From CBIHON01 sp966211965 (GTDB lineage: Bacteria; Pseudomonadota; Gammaproteobacteria; Burkholderiales; Burkholderiaceae_D): a stretch of DNA of 64,000 nt. Shown here in pieces: positions 1 to 8,471 of this stretch. Each line of letters opens with the position of its first letter. The stretch's first letter is position 1. The notes under the pieces were generated by a model. The model was not told the DNA's origin and did no database searches. It was given only the letters and a program-made list of their open reading frames with translations. The translations under genes were made by a program, and so were the position numbers. The stretch covers positions 50,650 through 114,649 of the forward strand of contig CBIHON010000013.1 of NCBI GenBank assembly GCA_966211965.1, given 5' to 3'.

Positions 1-231
1 GCACGCGGCGGGCTCATCTACGTCTGCGAGCCGGACCTGGCGGCCTCCGGAATCGAACCAGGAGACTTGCTAAAAGGTGTCCGGCCTGTGCGCGGATTTG
101 AAGCGGCGCAAGAAGAAGACCCCTTACCCGTTCAGCCGGGAGAGGCGATCTTGCCGCATAGCGACAAGCAGGCTCGGCTCATTCTCCGGGTCTGCGCCCA
201 GCCCGGCGCACCGAAACCGGAAGGGTCCTAA
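1..231 (+). CDS. C-terminal fragment of an unidentified protein (cut by window edge)
   Basis: An open frame runs from the first base to a TAA at 229-231, giving the last 76 residues of a protein whose start lies outside the window. I do not recognise the family. The visible part is hydrophilic, begins ARGGLIYVCEPD and ends with a Pro/Gly-rich tail. The stop overlaps by a few bases the stop of the convergent FNR-type gene, a tight tail-to-tail arrangement that supports both ends. Codon use is GC-rich like its neighbours. That it is coding is likely but not certain. Confidence 0.5.
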   Translation, partial: ARGGLIYVCEPDLAASGIEPGDLLKGVRPVRGFEAAQEEDPLPVQPGEAILPHSDKQARLILRVCAQPGAPKPEGS

Positions 232-1010
232 TTCCAAGGCATGAATTTGGGCCCGCCGTTCTCCGGCTCCAATCCGTTCGCCATCGCTTTCAGACTTGCA
301 TGATCGAATAATTCGACCTCGCGATTATCGATATTCAACCAGCCCTGCTTTTTAAATTTGGATAAGAGACGGCTGACGCTTTCAATTGTCAATCCGAGAT
401 AATTGCCGATCTCCTCACGAGTCATGCGCAACTGGAAATTATTTTCCGAATAGCCGCGTACCGCATAGCGCGCCGACAGGTCGAGCAGAAATGCGGCAAG
501 CCGCTGCTCGGCGCGCATGCTTCCCAGAAGCAGCATCGCACTTTCTTCGCGCATGATTTCACGGCTCATGGTGCGATGAAAATGGTGCAACAACGACGGT
601 ATCTCGACGAGTAGTTTCTCCAGTTTGGAAAACGGAATCTCGCAGACTTCGCTATCCTCCAATGCAACCGCGTCGCACTGATGGCGCCCGGTGCCAATGG
701 CATCCATCGCCAGCCACTCGCCGGACATCCGGAAACCAGTGATCTGGTGCGCGCCGCCGGCATTGACCTGACTGGTTTTGAAATGGCCCACTCGAATGGA
801 GTAGAGGGTGGAGAACGGATCGTTCATGCGGAACAAACTGGTTTCGCGCGGCACGCGGCGGCGTCCGATGATCTGTTCGAAGCGGCGCAAGTCCAATGTT
901 TCCTGCGCCTCTGGCTGGCACACATGCTGGACGCAGCAGGAGGAACAATAATCGCGCAGGCCATGGACATTTCTGGCGTGCGAAGGAACAGCTTGGATGT
1001 AGGGGATCAT
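228..1010 (-). CDS. fnr: FNR/Anr-type oxygen-sensing transcriptional regulator
   Basis: A 260-residue Crp/Fnr family regulator that should switch genes on or off when oxygen is scarce through an oxygen-labile [4Fe-4S] cluster. The N-terminal ligands have the E. coli Fnr spacing: C22, C25 and C31 (C-x2-C-x5-C), and the fourth ligand is C123 in EVCEIP. The middle is the cyclic-nucleotide-like sensory fold (about 45-165). The C-terminal winged helix (about 165-245) carries E211-x2-S214-R215 in its recognition helix, the residues that read TTGAT-N4-ATCAA half-sites. A perfect site of that kind lies in this window at 7232-7245. The start at 1010 has only a weak ribosome site, so a slightly different start is possible. 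The gene ends tail to tail with the fragment at the window edge. Confidence 0.92.
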   Translation of the reverse strand: MIPYIQAVPSHARNVHGLRDYCSSCCVQHVCQPEAQETLDLRRFEQIIGRRRVPRETSLFRMNDPFSTLYSIRVGHFKTSQVNAGGAHQITGFRMSGEWLAMDAIGTGRHQCDAVALEDSEVCEIPFSKLEKLLVEIPSLLHHFHRTMSREIMREESAMLLLGSMRAEQRLAAFLLDLSARYAVRGYSENNFQLRMTREEIGNYLGLTIESVSRLLSKFKKQGWLNIDNREVELFDHASLKAMANGLEPENGGPKFMPWN

Positions 1011-1109
1011 GGATATGCTTGTCGAAAAAAGCAGTGAATCGTGTCGTCTCGCGCTGCGTGGGGAGCGGCCGATCGGAATGACGTCCGCTCCGCTTCGCTT
1101 TCTACGGCA

Positions 1110-1589
1110 TCAAGCTTCTGCGGCCGCACGCATCTCCGTATCACGTCTCAAAGGCCGCAACTCGGTTCGCGCTTCACTGCGCTGCGGCTCACGCATGCAA
1201 CGCAGTTCGAGACAAAGCAGGTATTCCTTATTCACCCGCAATAAATTCGTCCATGCTTCGATCGGCAAGGTATCGCCATCCGCACGTACCAATGTCGCCT
1301 TATGAGCACACCCGGAAGCGGTCAGAAAAGAAACGAAGGCAACGTTATAGCCTTGCGTCTCGGTGTTGAGCGGAAAATCGGGAATCAGGAATTTGATGGC
1401 ACGGCCGGTTATTTCCCCCTCCGCCATGCCGGCCAGCCGTGCGACGGCAGCACTGCAGCAATGGATCACACCTTTGCTGTCAAGAATCAGGGATCCCACC
1501 ACGCTGCGCGACACCAGGTCGCGGCACTTCGTCATGGAACGGGAATCGCGCAAGTTGCGCGCACGCACTGGCGTTGCCAAAGCTCTCAT
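1110..1589 (-). CDS. small PAS-domain protein
   Basis: A stand-alone PAS domain protein of about 159 residues with no attached output domain. The PAS core covers roughly residues 20-130: a GSLILDSKGVIHCCS strand, a GMAEGEITGR helix region and a strand reading LPIEAWTNLLRVNKEYLLCLEL. The C-terminal tail is charged. I chose the ATG at 1589 because an AAGGA lies about six bases before it. The frame stays open to 1727 and an ATG at 1616 is an alternative start. It may sense redox or a small ligand and act through a partner. It lies just upstream of the FNR gene on the same strand but about 100 bases separate them. Its exact role is unknown. Confidence 0.6.
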   Translation of the reverse strand: MRALATPVRARNLRDSRSMTKCRDLVSRSVVGSLILDSKGVIHCCSAAVARLAGMAEGEITGRAIKFLIPDFPLNTETQGYNVAFVSFLTASGCAHKATLVRADGDTLPIEAWTNLLRVNKEYLLCLELRCMREPQRSEARTELRPLRRDTEMRAAAEA

Positions 1590-1775
1590 GCAAGTCCTTG
1601 TTTTACTTGACCTCATTCTCTTTCTACCTCTATGCAAGACACCAGTCTGCCGTGAGGCAAACCGGCTTGGTGACGGAAATGCGCGATAGCGCGTTATTGC
1701 TATGCAGCATCCACCAACTGGAGGCATCTGACTATCGGATAAAGAAGCTTTATTCTTGCGAAAATGCCGACAAAT

Positions 1776-1797
1776 TTTGTAGTGATTCCACTACAAA
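1776..1797. promoter_or_regulatory. perfect 9-bp dyad, operator-like
   Basis: TTTGTAGTG and CACTACAAA form a perfect inverted repeat around a 4-base centre. It sits about 190 bases upstream of the PAS gene start at 1589, inside otherwise non-coding DNA, and is not followed by a T-run, so a protein-binding site fits better than a terminator. I do not recognise the cognate regulator. Confidence 0.4.
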
Positions 1798-2098
1798 GGC
1801 GACTTGCTCACACATGGGAAAAAAGCGGGGAGGAAGAAACAGCGCGCATCAATGCAAAAAAGCCCGAACCGGACGGCATCGCAGGAAACGACAGCAGGAA
1901 TGCGAAGCATCGTGCTCCGCCTTGCTGCAAAATACAAAAAATTGAACGCCGCTCTATTGAGCTTACATATTTGATGCACATGCCGCGCAATGCACGCAGG
2001 CATGGCCTGTGTGCATTGCCATACGCCAATGTCAGTCCGGCACCATCTGGTGCGTCGCACATAGCGTCACACATACGCAGCTCATATCGCGTCTGAGG
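1798..2098. other. intergenic region, no gene recognised
   Basis: Several short open frames cross this stretch on both strands, but none has a convincing ribosome site or a recognisable product. It is somewhat AT-richer than flanking genes. It separates the PAS gene from the response-regulator operon, which also reads leftwards and ends at 2221. Confidence 0.4.
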
Positions 2099-2219
2099 AC
2101 CTGTTCAGTGTCTTTAAAGAATGTGGTTGCCCGTAAATTTTGAGCTCACTCTTCCTTGCAAGGGGAGAAACATCCAAGGCAAGCTGCGTGTTGCATTTCT
2201 ACGAAGACACTGAACAGGT
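2099..2219. repeat. inverted-repeat element next to the response-regulator stop codon
   Basis: A 16-base arm (ACCTGTTCAGTGTCTT, 2099-2114) is repeated perfectly in inverted orientation at 2204-2219, about 90 bases apart. The right arm abuts the stop codon of the response regulator at 2221. The long spacer and absence of a T-run argue against a simple terminator. The shape resembles a miniature mobile element or a processed intergenic repeat. Only this copy was found in the window. Confidence 0.5.
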
Positions 2220-2220
2220 T

Positions 2221-2862
2221 CTAAATCAGCAACCCGCTTTCCATCGCATAGCGAGCAAGTTCGACATTGCTCTTCATGCCGGTTTTCTGAAGGATACGAG
2301 CACGATAAGTGGTGACGGTACTGGCGCTCAAATGCAGCGTCTCGGCGATCTTGACAAGGCTTACACCGGCGGCCAGCAACTTCAACACGTCCAGTTCGCG
2401 ATCGGACAATGCCTCATGCGACATCTTGCTGCCGCTGCCGATCATGGTCACCAGCTTTTCGGCCAGCGAGCGGCTGACATGTTTGCCTCCCGCCGCGGCC
2501 TTGCGTACTGCCACCACCAGAGCGGCGGCGGAACAGTTCTTGTCGAGATAACCGGCGGCGCCGTGTTTCAAGGCGCGTACTGCATAGACTTCTTCCGAAT
2601 ACATGCTCAATATCAAGACTGCCAGCCTGGGCTGTTCGGCGCGCAACTGCTTGAGCAATTCCAAGCCGCTCTTGCCGGGCAAGGCAATATCGATCAATGC
2701 AACGTCGAACTCTTGCTCACGCACCATGCGCAATGCATCGTTGGCGGTTTCCGCCTCGGCCGCGACATCGATGTCGCCCGCGGTATCAAGCATGAGCCGC
2801 ACGCCATTTCGCACCACCGCATGATCGTCCACCAGCAAGACACGAATATTGTTATTTCGCAT
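2221..2862 (-). CDS. NarL/FixJ-family response regulator
   Basis: A 213-residue two-component response regulator. The receiver domain (about 5-120) has the acidic pair D12/D13, the phospho-acceptor D58 in DVALIDIALPG and the conserved Lys of YLDKN. The LuxR-type helix-turn-helix (about 150-210) contains LSDRELDVLKLLAAG and the recognition helix region SASTVTTYRARILQK. Its start overlaps the end of the histidine kinase gene by 11 bases, so the two are translationally coupled and almost certainly partners. Target genes cannot be named from the sequence. Confidence 0.9.
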   Translation of the reverse strand: MRNNNIRVLLVDDHAVVRNGVRLMLDTAGDIDVAAEAETANDALRMVREQEFDVALIDIALPGKSGLELLKQLRAEQPRLAVLILSMYSEEVYAVRALKHGAAGYLDKNCSAAALVVAVRKAAAGGKHVSRSLAEKLVTMIGSGSKMSHEALSDRELDVLKLLAAGVSLVKIAETLHLSASTVTTYRARILQKTGMKSNVELARYAMESGLLI

Positions 2863-4216
2863 TCAAGTTCTCCAAAGGCAAACGCAGGACCAGGAGCGTG
2901 CCTTGCCCTGCGGTACAAGTAAGTTTGAGTTCGCCGCCGAAGTAGCGGGCGCGTTCGTCCATACCGACGATGCCCCAGGATTCGCGATTGAGCAGCCGAT
3001 CGGCGGCGATACCTTTACCGTCATCTTCCACCTCGATCCTGGCCGAGTCATCCTGGCGGGTGACGCGGATCGCTACCTGCTTGGCTGCCGCGTGACGCAC
3101 GACGTTGGTCAGCGCTTCCTGAACGATGCGAAACATCGCCGTACTGCATTCCGGATTCGGCTCGGCCGTGGCCATTTCGGCATCGATGCTGAAGCTGCAT
3201 TTCAGGCCGGTTCGCCCTTCTATCTGACCGGCATACCATTCCAGCGCAGCCCATACGCCAAGCTGATCCAATACGCTCGGCCGCAGGTCGGTGATGACCC
3301 GGCGCACCGTTTCAATCGCAGTTTCAGCCAGGTCCGAAATATCGATTAATTGCTGATCCGTGGCCACGCCCGCCCGTGCGCCGCGGTATATCGCAACCGA
3401 TACATTGGCCTTGATCGCAGTCAGCACGCCGCCCAATTCATCATGAATCTCGCGAGCGATGCGCTTGCGTTCGTCCTCCTTGATCCGTTCTTGATAGGCT
3501 GCGAGCTGGCGAATCGTTTCGCGCGACTGGCGCAAGGCTTCTTCGGTGCGCTTGCGCTCGGCAACTTCAATGCGCAGGAATTCATTGGTTCTGACCAGTT
3601 CGGCGGTCCTTTCCAAGACTCTGCTTTCCAATTCGTCGCGTGCATTGCGCAAGGCTTCTTCGGCGAATTTGCGTGCGCTGATGTCTTCCAGCACGGCCCT
3701 GCAACTGCGACCCGAGGCATCGGCATTGGCTTCGATACGGACGAAGACCACACGCTTTTCCGCATTGATCAGTGCCAGCTCGCAGGTTTCCTTCGCGTGG
3801 TGCGAAAATACCTTGCCAAGAAAAGCGCTGAAGTCGGCTTGCGACGCCGCCGACACGAAAGAGGAAAGGCGCTGGCCGACCAGCTTTGAGCGAACCAGGC
3901 CAAGCACGCTGGCACCGGTAAGGTTGACCTCACGCAACGTGCTGTCGCGGTCGATCGTAAAGTAGCCGATCGGCGCGAAATCATAGAGATCGGTGTAACG
4001 TTGCAGTACGGCCTCGACTTCCATGCGTGCCTGCTGAAGTTCGGTCAGCGCCGAATTCTGCATTTCCAATTCGATCTGGTTGACCTGCAGTTCGTGCAAC
4101 TGCTTGCGCACGTCGGCATCGCTTTGCGGCACGGCAGTCTTGCCGCGCTTCTTTTTCAGGTATTGCTCCGCTCGACCGCGCAGCATGGCTTCCTCTCCAT
4201 CCACTTCCTTTTTCAT
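2852..4216 (-). CDS. PAS-domain sensor histidine kinase (HisKA_3/NarX-DegS type)
   Basis: A 454-residue soluble sensor kinase without clear membrane segments. It has an N-terminal helical region (1-70), a PAS domain (about 72-180, LYDFAPIGYFTIDRD) and a coiled coil (about 185-245). The HisKA_3 dimerisation helix follows, with the phospho-acceptor H258 in REIHDELGG. The C-terminal ATPase domain carries QEALTNVVRHA (N box), DDGKGI and GIVGMDERA (G boxes). The ATG overlaps the stop of the upstream CheB-CheR fusion gene as ATGA, and its own end overlaps the response regulator, so the three genes form one coupled operon. The signal entering PAS is not evident. Confidence 0.9.
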   Translation of the reverse strand: MKKEVDGEEAMLRGRAEQYLKKKRGKTAVPQSDADVRKQLHELQVNQIELEMQNSALTELQQARMEVEAVLQRYTDLYDFAPIGYFTIDRDSTLREVNLTGASVLGLVRSKLVGQRLSSFVSAASQADFSAFLGKVFSHHAKETCELALINAEKRVVFVRIEANADASGRSCRAVLEDISARKFAEEALRNARDELESRVLERTAELVRTNEFLRIEVAERKRTEEALRQSRETIRQLAAYQERIKEDERKRIAREIHDELGGVLTAIKANVSVAIYRGARAGVATDQQLIDISDLAETAIETVRRVITDLRPSVLDQLGVWAALEWYAGQIEGRTGLKCSFSIDAEMATAEPNPECSTAMFRIVQEALTNVVRHAAAKQVAIRVTRQDDSARIEVEDDGKGIAADRLLNRESWGIVGMDERARYFGGELKLTCTAGQGTLLVLRLPLENLNAK

Positions 4217-6954
4217 GGAGCACTCCTCGCTTCGATGCCGACTTGCGGCGCTACATTTTGCTGCGTATTCTGCTGGGCGCGCAATTCCATTTCCAGCAGC
4301 TTGAACGCAGTGATATCAGTAAAGGTGATGACCACGCCGTCGATCACATTCTCGAAAGTGCGGTAAGGCATCACACGCACCTTGAACCAGCGGCCGTCAC
4401 GGGCCGGAATCTGCTTTTCGCAACACACCAGCGTACGCAATACTTCATGCGCATCGTCCTGCAATTCGCGATAGCGCAAGTCGCTGGTAATGTCGCTCAG
4501 AGGCCGGCCGACATCGCTCGAAATCAGTTTGAAAATATTCGTCGCCTGGGTAGTAAAACGCCGCACATTCAGCATATTGTCCAAAAAGATGGTGGCAATG
4601 TCAGTGCTATTGAGCAGATTGCGCATATCGTTGTTCATCCATGATAGATCTTCCACCTTGGATTGCAGTTCCGCATTAACTGTCTGCAGTTCTTCATTTA
4701 ACGATTGCATCTCCTCCTTGGAGGTCGTCAACTCTTCATTGGCCGATTGCAATTCTTCGTTGGTGGATTGCAATTCTTCGTTGGTGGATGTCAGCTCTTC
4801 CTGCGAGGTCTGCATCTCTTCCCGTATGGTCCGGATCTCGTCCCTGACGCGCTCCAGTTCCTCCCACTGCGCCTCGCCCTGTTTGCTGCGCGTGATCTTT
4901 CCAGCCTTGACCGTCGCGGTATCGGCAAACACGATCATCACCATTCCGCTCAAGGGGCCCGGCCTTTCGATCGCGTGCACGGTCAAGTCGAAGCTTTGCA
5001 CGCCAGCCTTGCCCATGCTGACGTGCAAACCTTCCACGGTCAGCGTGCCCTTGCTGCGCACCACTTTCTTCAGCGCCCGCACCAATTCATAGCGCAACTC
5101 CTCGCGCGCCATCGCATGAATGTTCCAGTTGGCCTTGCCGGCAGCCGGCTCCAGGTATTTGCCGGTACGGCCGTTGATATAGAGTATGTCGCCATCGGCA
5201 TTGACCAGTACGGCAGGCGGCGAAAATTTTTGCAACAGCAGTTGTTCGGCATGGAACTGCAGATTACGAGTAAACGGAACTGCGACCGACGCCGCCGCCG
5301 GCGCAGCCGGTGCGAGCGGAAAATATCTGGTCGGGAAATCAACCACAGGTACGGATGAATTGTCGAGACGCCGATACAAACGCATCCTGCCGTCCAGCAC
5401 CGAAAATAAATTGGAGAAGTTGCCGATGGTCTCGGCACCGCCGAGCAGCAGCAGGCCGCCGGGTGTTAAGGCATAGTGAAACAAGGGCATCAGCTTGGCT
5501 TGCAACTCACTGCCGAGGTAGATCAGCAGGTTGCGGCAGCTCAGGATATCGAGCTTGGTAAACGGCGGGTCCATGACCACATTCTGCGGCGCGAAAACCA
5601 CCTTTTCGCGGATTTCTTTTTTTACCCGATAGCCGTTATCCTCGACAGTGAAGAATCGGCTCAGGCGCTCGGGCGAAACTTCGGCGGCGATGTTGGACGG
5701 ATAGGTCCCCTGCCTGGCCTTGTCGATCGCGTCCGAATCCAGGTCCGTCGCAAAAATCTGCAGCGAGAAACGCACATTCGGCTTGATATCCTCCAGCGCT
5801 TCCCTGAACACCATGGCTAACGAATAAGCTTCCTCGCCGGTTGAGCAGGCCGGTACCCAGGCCCGCAATACCTTGCCGGAGGGATTGGCCGCCATCAATG
5901 CCGGGATGACTTCTTTTCTCAGGTATTCCCAAACTGCCGGGTCGCGAAAAAAATTGGTCACGCCGATTAACAACTCCTTGAACAATAAATCCACCTCCTG
6001 CGGATTTTCGCGCAGGTAGTGCACGTAATTGGACAGCGTATCGATCTGGTGCAAGCCCATGCGCCGTTCGATGCGACGGTACACCGTATTTTTTTTGTAG
6101 AGGGAAAAATCGCTGCCGGTGCGTTCTCGCACCAATATCACGACCTTGGCCAGGTCGGTCTGCGATTTGAGTTCGGCGACATGGTCGGGCATTTGGCCGG
6201 AGCGGATACTGTCGAGGTAATTGATGATCTTCATCGGCAATTCTTCGGCAGGCGCCACGATGTCAACAATGCCGGAGTCGATTGCGCTGCGCGGCATGCC
6301 ATCGAATTTCGCGGAGGCCGGCGTCTGCACCAGCGTCAGCCCCGCCTTTTCCTTGATCGCCCGCAAGCCCAGCGTACCGTCCGACCCCATGCCGGAAAGA
6401 ATGACGCCAATCGCCAGTTCGCGCCGGTCATCGGCCAGGCTGCGCAAGAAAAAGTCGATCGGCAGCCGAAAACCCCGCGGCGCCACCGGGTCCAGCAAAT
6501 GCAGAACGCCGTGCAGAATCGACAGATCCTTGTTGGGAGGAATGACGTACACGTAGTTCGGTTTGAGCTTCGTTCGGTTGACGGCTTGCGTCACTTCCAT
6601 TCTTGTCATCCGCTGCAACAACTCCGGCAACATGCCCTTATGGGTTGGATCCAGATGCTGGACGACCACGAAGGCGATACCGCTATCATCGGGCACGCGC
6701 GACAGAAAGCGCTCCAACGCATCCAGCCCGCCGGCCGAAGCGCCGATTCCGACGATGGGGGGAATGCTGAGCCTGGGTCGCGCCAATGATTTTTTTTGTG
6801 CTGCTTGAGCGGATTCATCCTGCACTGCCGACTTCACTGCTGCGGATGATTTTGATGCGCTTGATTTTGTCGAAGAGGGCTTGCTTGCTGCTTTCTTTGT
6901 GGCTTTCTTGCCAGGCGCCAGTTTTGCCGGCTCCGATTTTATTGCTTTTGTCAT
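4213..6954 (-). CDS. CheB-CheR-PAS fusion signalling protein
   Basis: A 913-residue fusion of chemotaxis-type modification enzymes to a sensory domain. Residues 1-60 are a Lys/Ala/Ser-rich basic linker. The CheB-like methylesterase (about 64-250) retains the catalytic triad residues S73 (GASAGG), H100 (VVQHLDPTH) and D192 (GMGSDG). A CheR-like SAM-dependent methyltransferase follows (about 265-530), with VPACSTGEEAYSLAM as SAM-binding motif. A PAS-like segment leads to a long heptad coiled coil of repeated EEL(Q/T)S-type units (about 665-750) and a final PAS domain. No histidine kinase domain is attached; the next gene supplies it. No receptor, CheA or CheW is nearby, so it probably feeds the adjacent kinase rather than motility. 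It heads the three-gene operon. Confidence 0.9.
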   Translation of the reverse strand: MTKAIKSEPAKLAPGKKATKKAASKPSSTKSSASKSSAAVKSAVQDESAQAAQKKSLARPRLSIPPIVGIGASAGGLDALERFLSRVPDDSGIAFVVVQHLDPTHKGMLPELLQRMTRMEVTQAVNRTKLKPNYVYVIPPNKDLSILHGVLHLLDPVAPRGFRLPIDFFLRSLADDRRELAIGVILSGMGSDGTLGLRAIKEKAGLTLVQTPASAKFDGMPRSAIDSGIVDIVAPAEELPMKIINYLDSIRSGQMPDHVAELKSQTDLAKVVILVRERTGSDFSLYKKNTVYRRIERRMGLHQIDTLSNYVHYLRENPQEVDLLFKELLIGVTNFFRDPAVWEYLRKEVIPALMAANPSGKVLRAWVPACSTGEEAYSLAMVFREALEDIKPNVRFSLQIFATDLDSDAIDKARQGTYPSNIAAEVSPERLSRFFTVEDNGYRVKKEIREKVVFAPQNVVMDPPFTKLDILSCRNLLIYLGSELQAKLMPLFHYALTPGGLLLLGGAETIGNFSNLFSVLDGRMRLYRRLDNSSVPVVDFPTRYFPLAPAAPAAASVAVPFTRNLQFHAEQLLLQKFSPPAVLVNADGDILYINGRTGKYLEPAAGKANWNIHAMAREELRYELVRALKKVVRSKGTLTVEGLHVSMGKAGVQSFDLTVHAIERPGPLSGMVMIVFADTATVKAGKITRSKQGEAQWEELERVRDEIRTIREEMQTSQEELTSTNEELQSTNEELQSANEELTTSKEEMQSLNEELQTVNAELQSKVEDLSWMNNDMRNLLNSTDIATIFLDNMLNVRRFTTQATNIFKLISSDVGRPLSDITSDLRYRELQDDAHEVLRTLVCCEKQIPARDGRWFKVRVMPYRTFENVIDGVVITFTDITAFKLLEMELRAQQNTQQNVAPQVGIEARSAP

Positions 6955-6979
6955 GGTTGAATTCTTTCCTGCGCCCTGT

Positions 6980-7006
6980 AAAAAATGCCTGTGTAGTACC
7001 AGGCAT
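6980..7006 (-). terminator. intrinsic terminator upstream of the CheB-CheR operon
   Basis: Read on the minus strand, ATGCCTG pairs with CAGGCAT across an 8-base loop and is followed at once by six T residues. It lies before, not after, the 6954 start codon. It would therefore end a transcript arriving from upstream or attenuate one entering the operon. Confidence 0.6.
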
Positions 7007-7197
7007 CTTGATACGGCACGATGATGCTTTTATTTCATCGAGCCCATTTCTCCCGCCCCCATTGGAATAGGTTCTTAATTGCGCCGTATCAATATGTTGC
7101 AAAAACGCCCTTTTCAATAGTATATAGTTAATCAAAAATCGCTTTTTCCAGGTTCGCGCAGGGCAATCCGAATCATGCAGGCAATACCTTGCATGGT
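6980..7197 (-). ncRNA. candidate FNR-controlled small RNA or leader RNA
   Basis: Minus-strand transcription driven from the FNR box centred at 7238/7239 would start near 7197 if the box sits at -41.5. A TAGCAT hexamer lies at the expected -10 place. A transcript would run about 215 bases to the intrinsic terminator at 6980-7006. Near its 5' end is a bulged hairpin (7174-7195, CATGCA...TGCATG). It holds no convincing ORF. Anaerobically induced small RNAs under Fnr/Anr are known in other proteobacteria (FnrS, AniS, PhrS); equivalence here is inference only. Confidence 0.25.
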
Positions 7198-7231
7198 TGT
7201 TGGATGCTAGTAAGATCGATGCCCATGCCGT

Positions 7232-7245
7232 TTGATATACATCAA
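7232..7245. promoter_or_regulatory. perfect FNR/Anr binding site
   Basis: TTGATATACATCAA matches the TTGAT-N4-ATCAA consensus exactly. A class II promoter geometry fits the minus strand better: a TAGCAT -10 at the right distance there, nothing comparable on the plus strand. The FNR protein encoded at 228-1010 has the residues that read this site. Confidence 0.65.
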
Positions 7246-7382
7246 GGTTCCCGCAGGCGAATCAAACCTTCCTGGGCAAGACCGGCCACCGTCGCCCCTT
7301 TCTCATGGTGGACGTTAGCAAAACTCAAATCGCGACCGCTCGAAGCATTCGGACTTTCGAACCAACGAGCATGACAGAGGCA
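7246..7382. other. intergenic stretch, no gene recognised
   Basis: Non-coding region between the FNR box and the stop of the LysR gene. Short frames exist but none has a ribosome site or family resemblance. Confidence 0.4.
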
Positions 7383-8357
7383 TCAAAATTTCGCCGCCAA
7401 CAAGGGCATCTTTGCAGCGGACGCCTTGGCTTGCTCGATCTGCGTTTCGACTTCCTGACAGCGCGGTCCGGAGAATTCCGCCAGCAAAGCATCGAGAAAC
7501 ACCCGCGTGCGGGCCGGCATCAAGCGGCGTCCGGGGAACACGGCCCAAGCCGTGGCCGTCGGCAAGCGCCAATCCGCCAGCACCTGGACCAGCTCGCCGC
7601 TACGCAGATATGGTTCGGCAAAATGATCCGACAGTATGGTGATGCCGGCGCCCGAAATGGCCAGCCGGACCAGCAGCGCGGGTGAATTCGCGGTCGCGCG
7701 GCCAGGCGGCGTACCTTCCCAGCGCATTTCACCGCGCTGGAGCAACCACGGCACCGGTTCGCCACTGCGTGCCAACAAGCGCAAGGCATCGTGTTCCATC
7801 AAGGCTTCCGGTTCGGACGGCACGCCGCGGCGCGCCAAGTATCCAGGAGAGGCATACAAGCCCACCGAAAATACGGCCAGGCGCCTGGCTGCCAGCGAGG
7901 CGTCGTCCGGCAAGTCGCCCATGCGGATCGCCAGGTCGAAATTTTCACCGATCAAATCGACCCTGCGTGGCGACAGGTCCAGTTCCAAGGAAATTGCCGG
8001 GTGCTTGGCAATGAAATCCGCAAGCAGCGGCGCCAGGACATCGGTAGCAAAATCGCCCGGCATCGACACCCGTAAACGCCCGCTGGGTTCGGCTTGGCGG
8101 TGCTGAGTGAGCGCCAAGGTGGCTTCGACTTCGGCGCTCACCTGATGGGCATGAGAGAGCACAGCGTTGCCGAAATCGGTGACGGTGAGTTTGCGCGTGG
8201 TGCGCAGCAACAGCCGTTCCCCCAATTGCGACTCAAGGGCGGCCATGCGCCTTGAAAGGGTCGACTTCGGCATTCCCAGACGTTCGGCCGCGCGGCTGAA
8301 ACTGCCCTCGCCCACCACCTTGGCAAACAGCAAAAGATCATTCGGCTCCAAGTTCAT
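7383..8357 (-). CDS. LysR-family transcriptional regulator
   Basis: A 324-residue LysR regulator. The N-terminal helix-turn-helix (about 5-65) reads FAKVVGEGSFSRAAERLGM followed by STLSRRMAALESQLG. The rest is the periplasmic-binding-like effector domain (about 92-295), which probably binds a quinone-like or electrophilic ligand given its neighbour. It is divergent from the azoreductase-pirin-doxX operon and shares a 114-base regulatory region with it, the usual layout for a LysR gene and its target. Close relatives commonly control azoR or other oxidoreductase genes; that assignment is inference. Confidence 0.88.
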   Translation of the reverse strand: MNLEPNDLLLFAKVVGEGSFSRAAERLGMPKSTLSRRMAALESQLGERLLLRTTRKLTVTDFGNAVLSHAHQVSAEVEATLALTQHRQAEPSGRLRVSMPGDFATDVLAPLLADFIAKHPAISLELDLSPRRVDLIGENFDLAIRMGDLPDDASLAARRLAVFSVGLYASPGYLARRGVPSEPEALMEHDALRLLARSGEPVPWLLQRGEMRWEGTPPGRATANSPALLVRLAISGAGITILSDHFAEPYLRSGELVQVLADWRLPTATAWAVFPGRRLMPARTRVFLDALLAEFSGPRCQEVETQIEQAKASAAKMPLLAAKF

Positions 8358-8471
8358 GGCCCTCTACTTTCCCATCAATGGAACAATCATATCCATTTTA
8401 ACGCCTTCCTCATCGAATTTGGAACATATAAAGTAACTCCATCGCAAGCCCACAACCGAAAGGAAGACCTC
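8358..8471. promoter_or_regulatory. divergent lysR/azoR control region
   Basis: The region holds TGGA-N9-TCCA (8379-8395), a LysR-type dyad, and a second TGGAACA copy at 8420-8426. It also has TATAAA at 8427-8432 as a possible -10 for azoR with a poor -35, consistent with activation by the divergent regulator. AAGGAAG precedes the azoR start. Confidence 0.4.

Noticed and set aside
2140..2922. Long plus-strand open frame opposite the response regulator
   Set aside because: It is the antisense shadow of a gene with clear receiver and LuxR motifs; it has no family resemblance.
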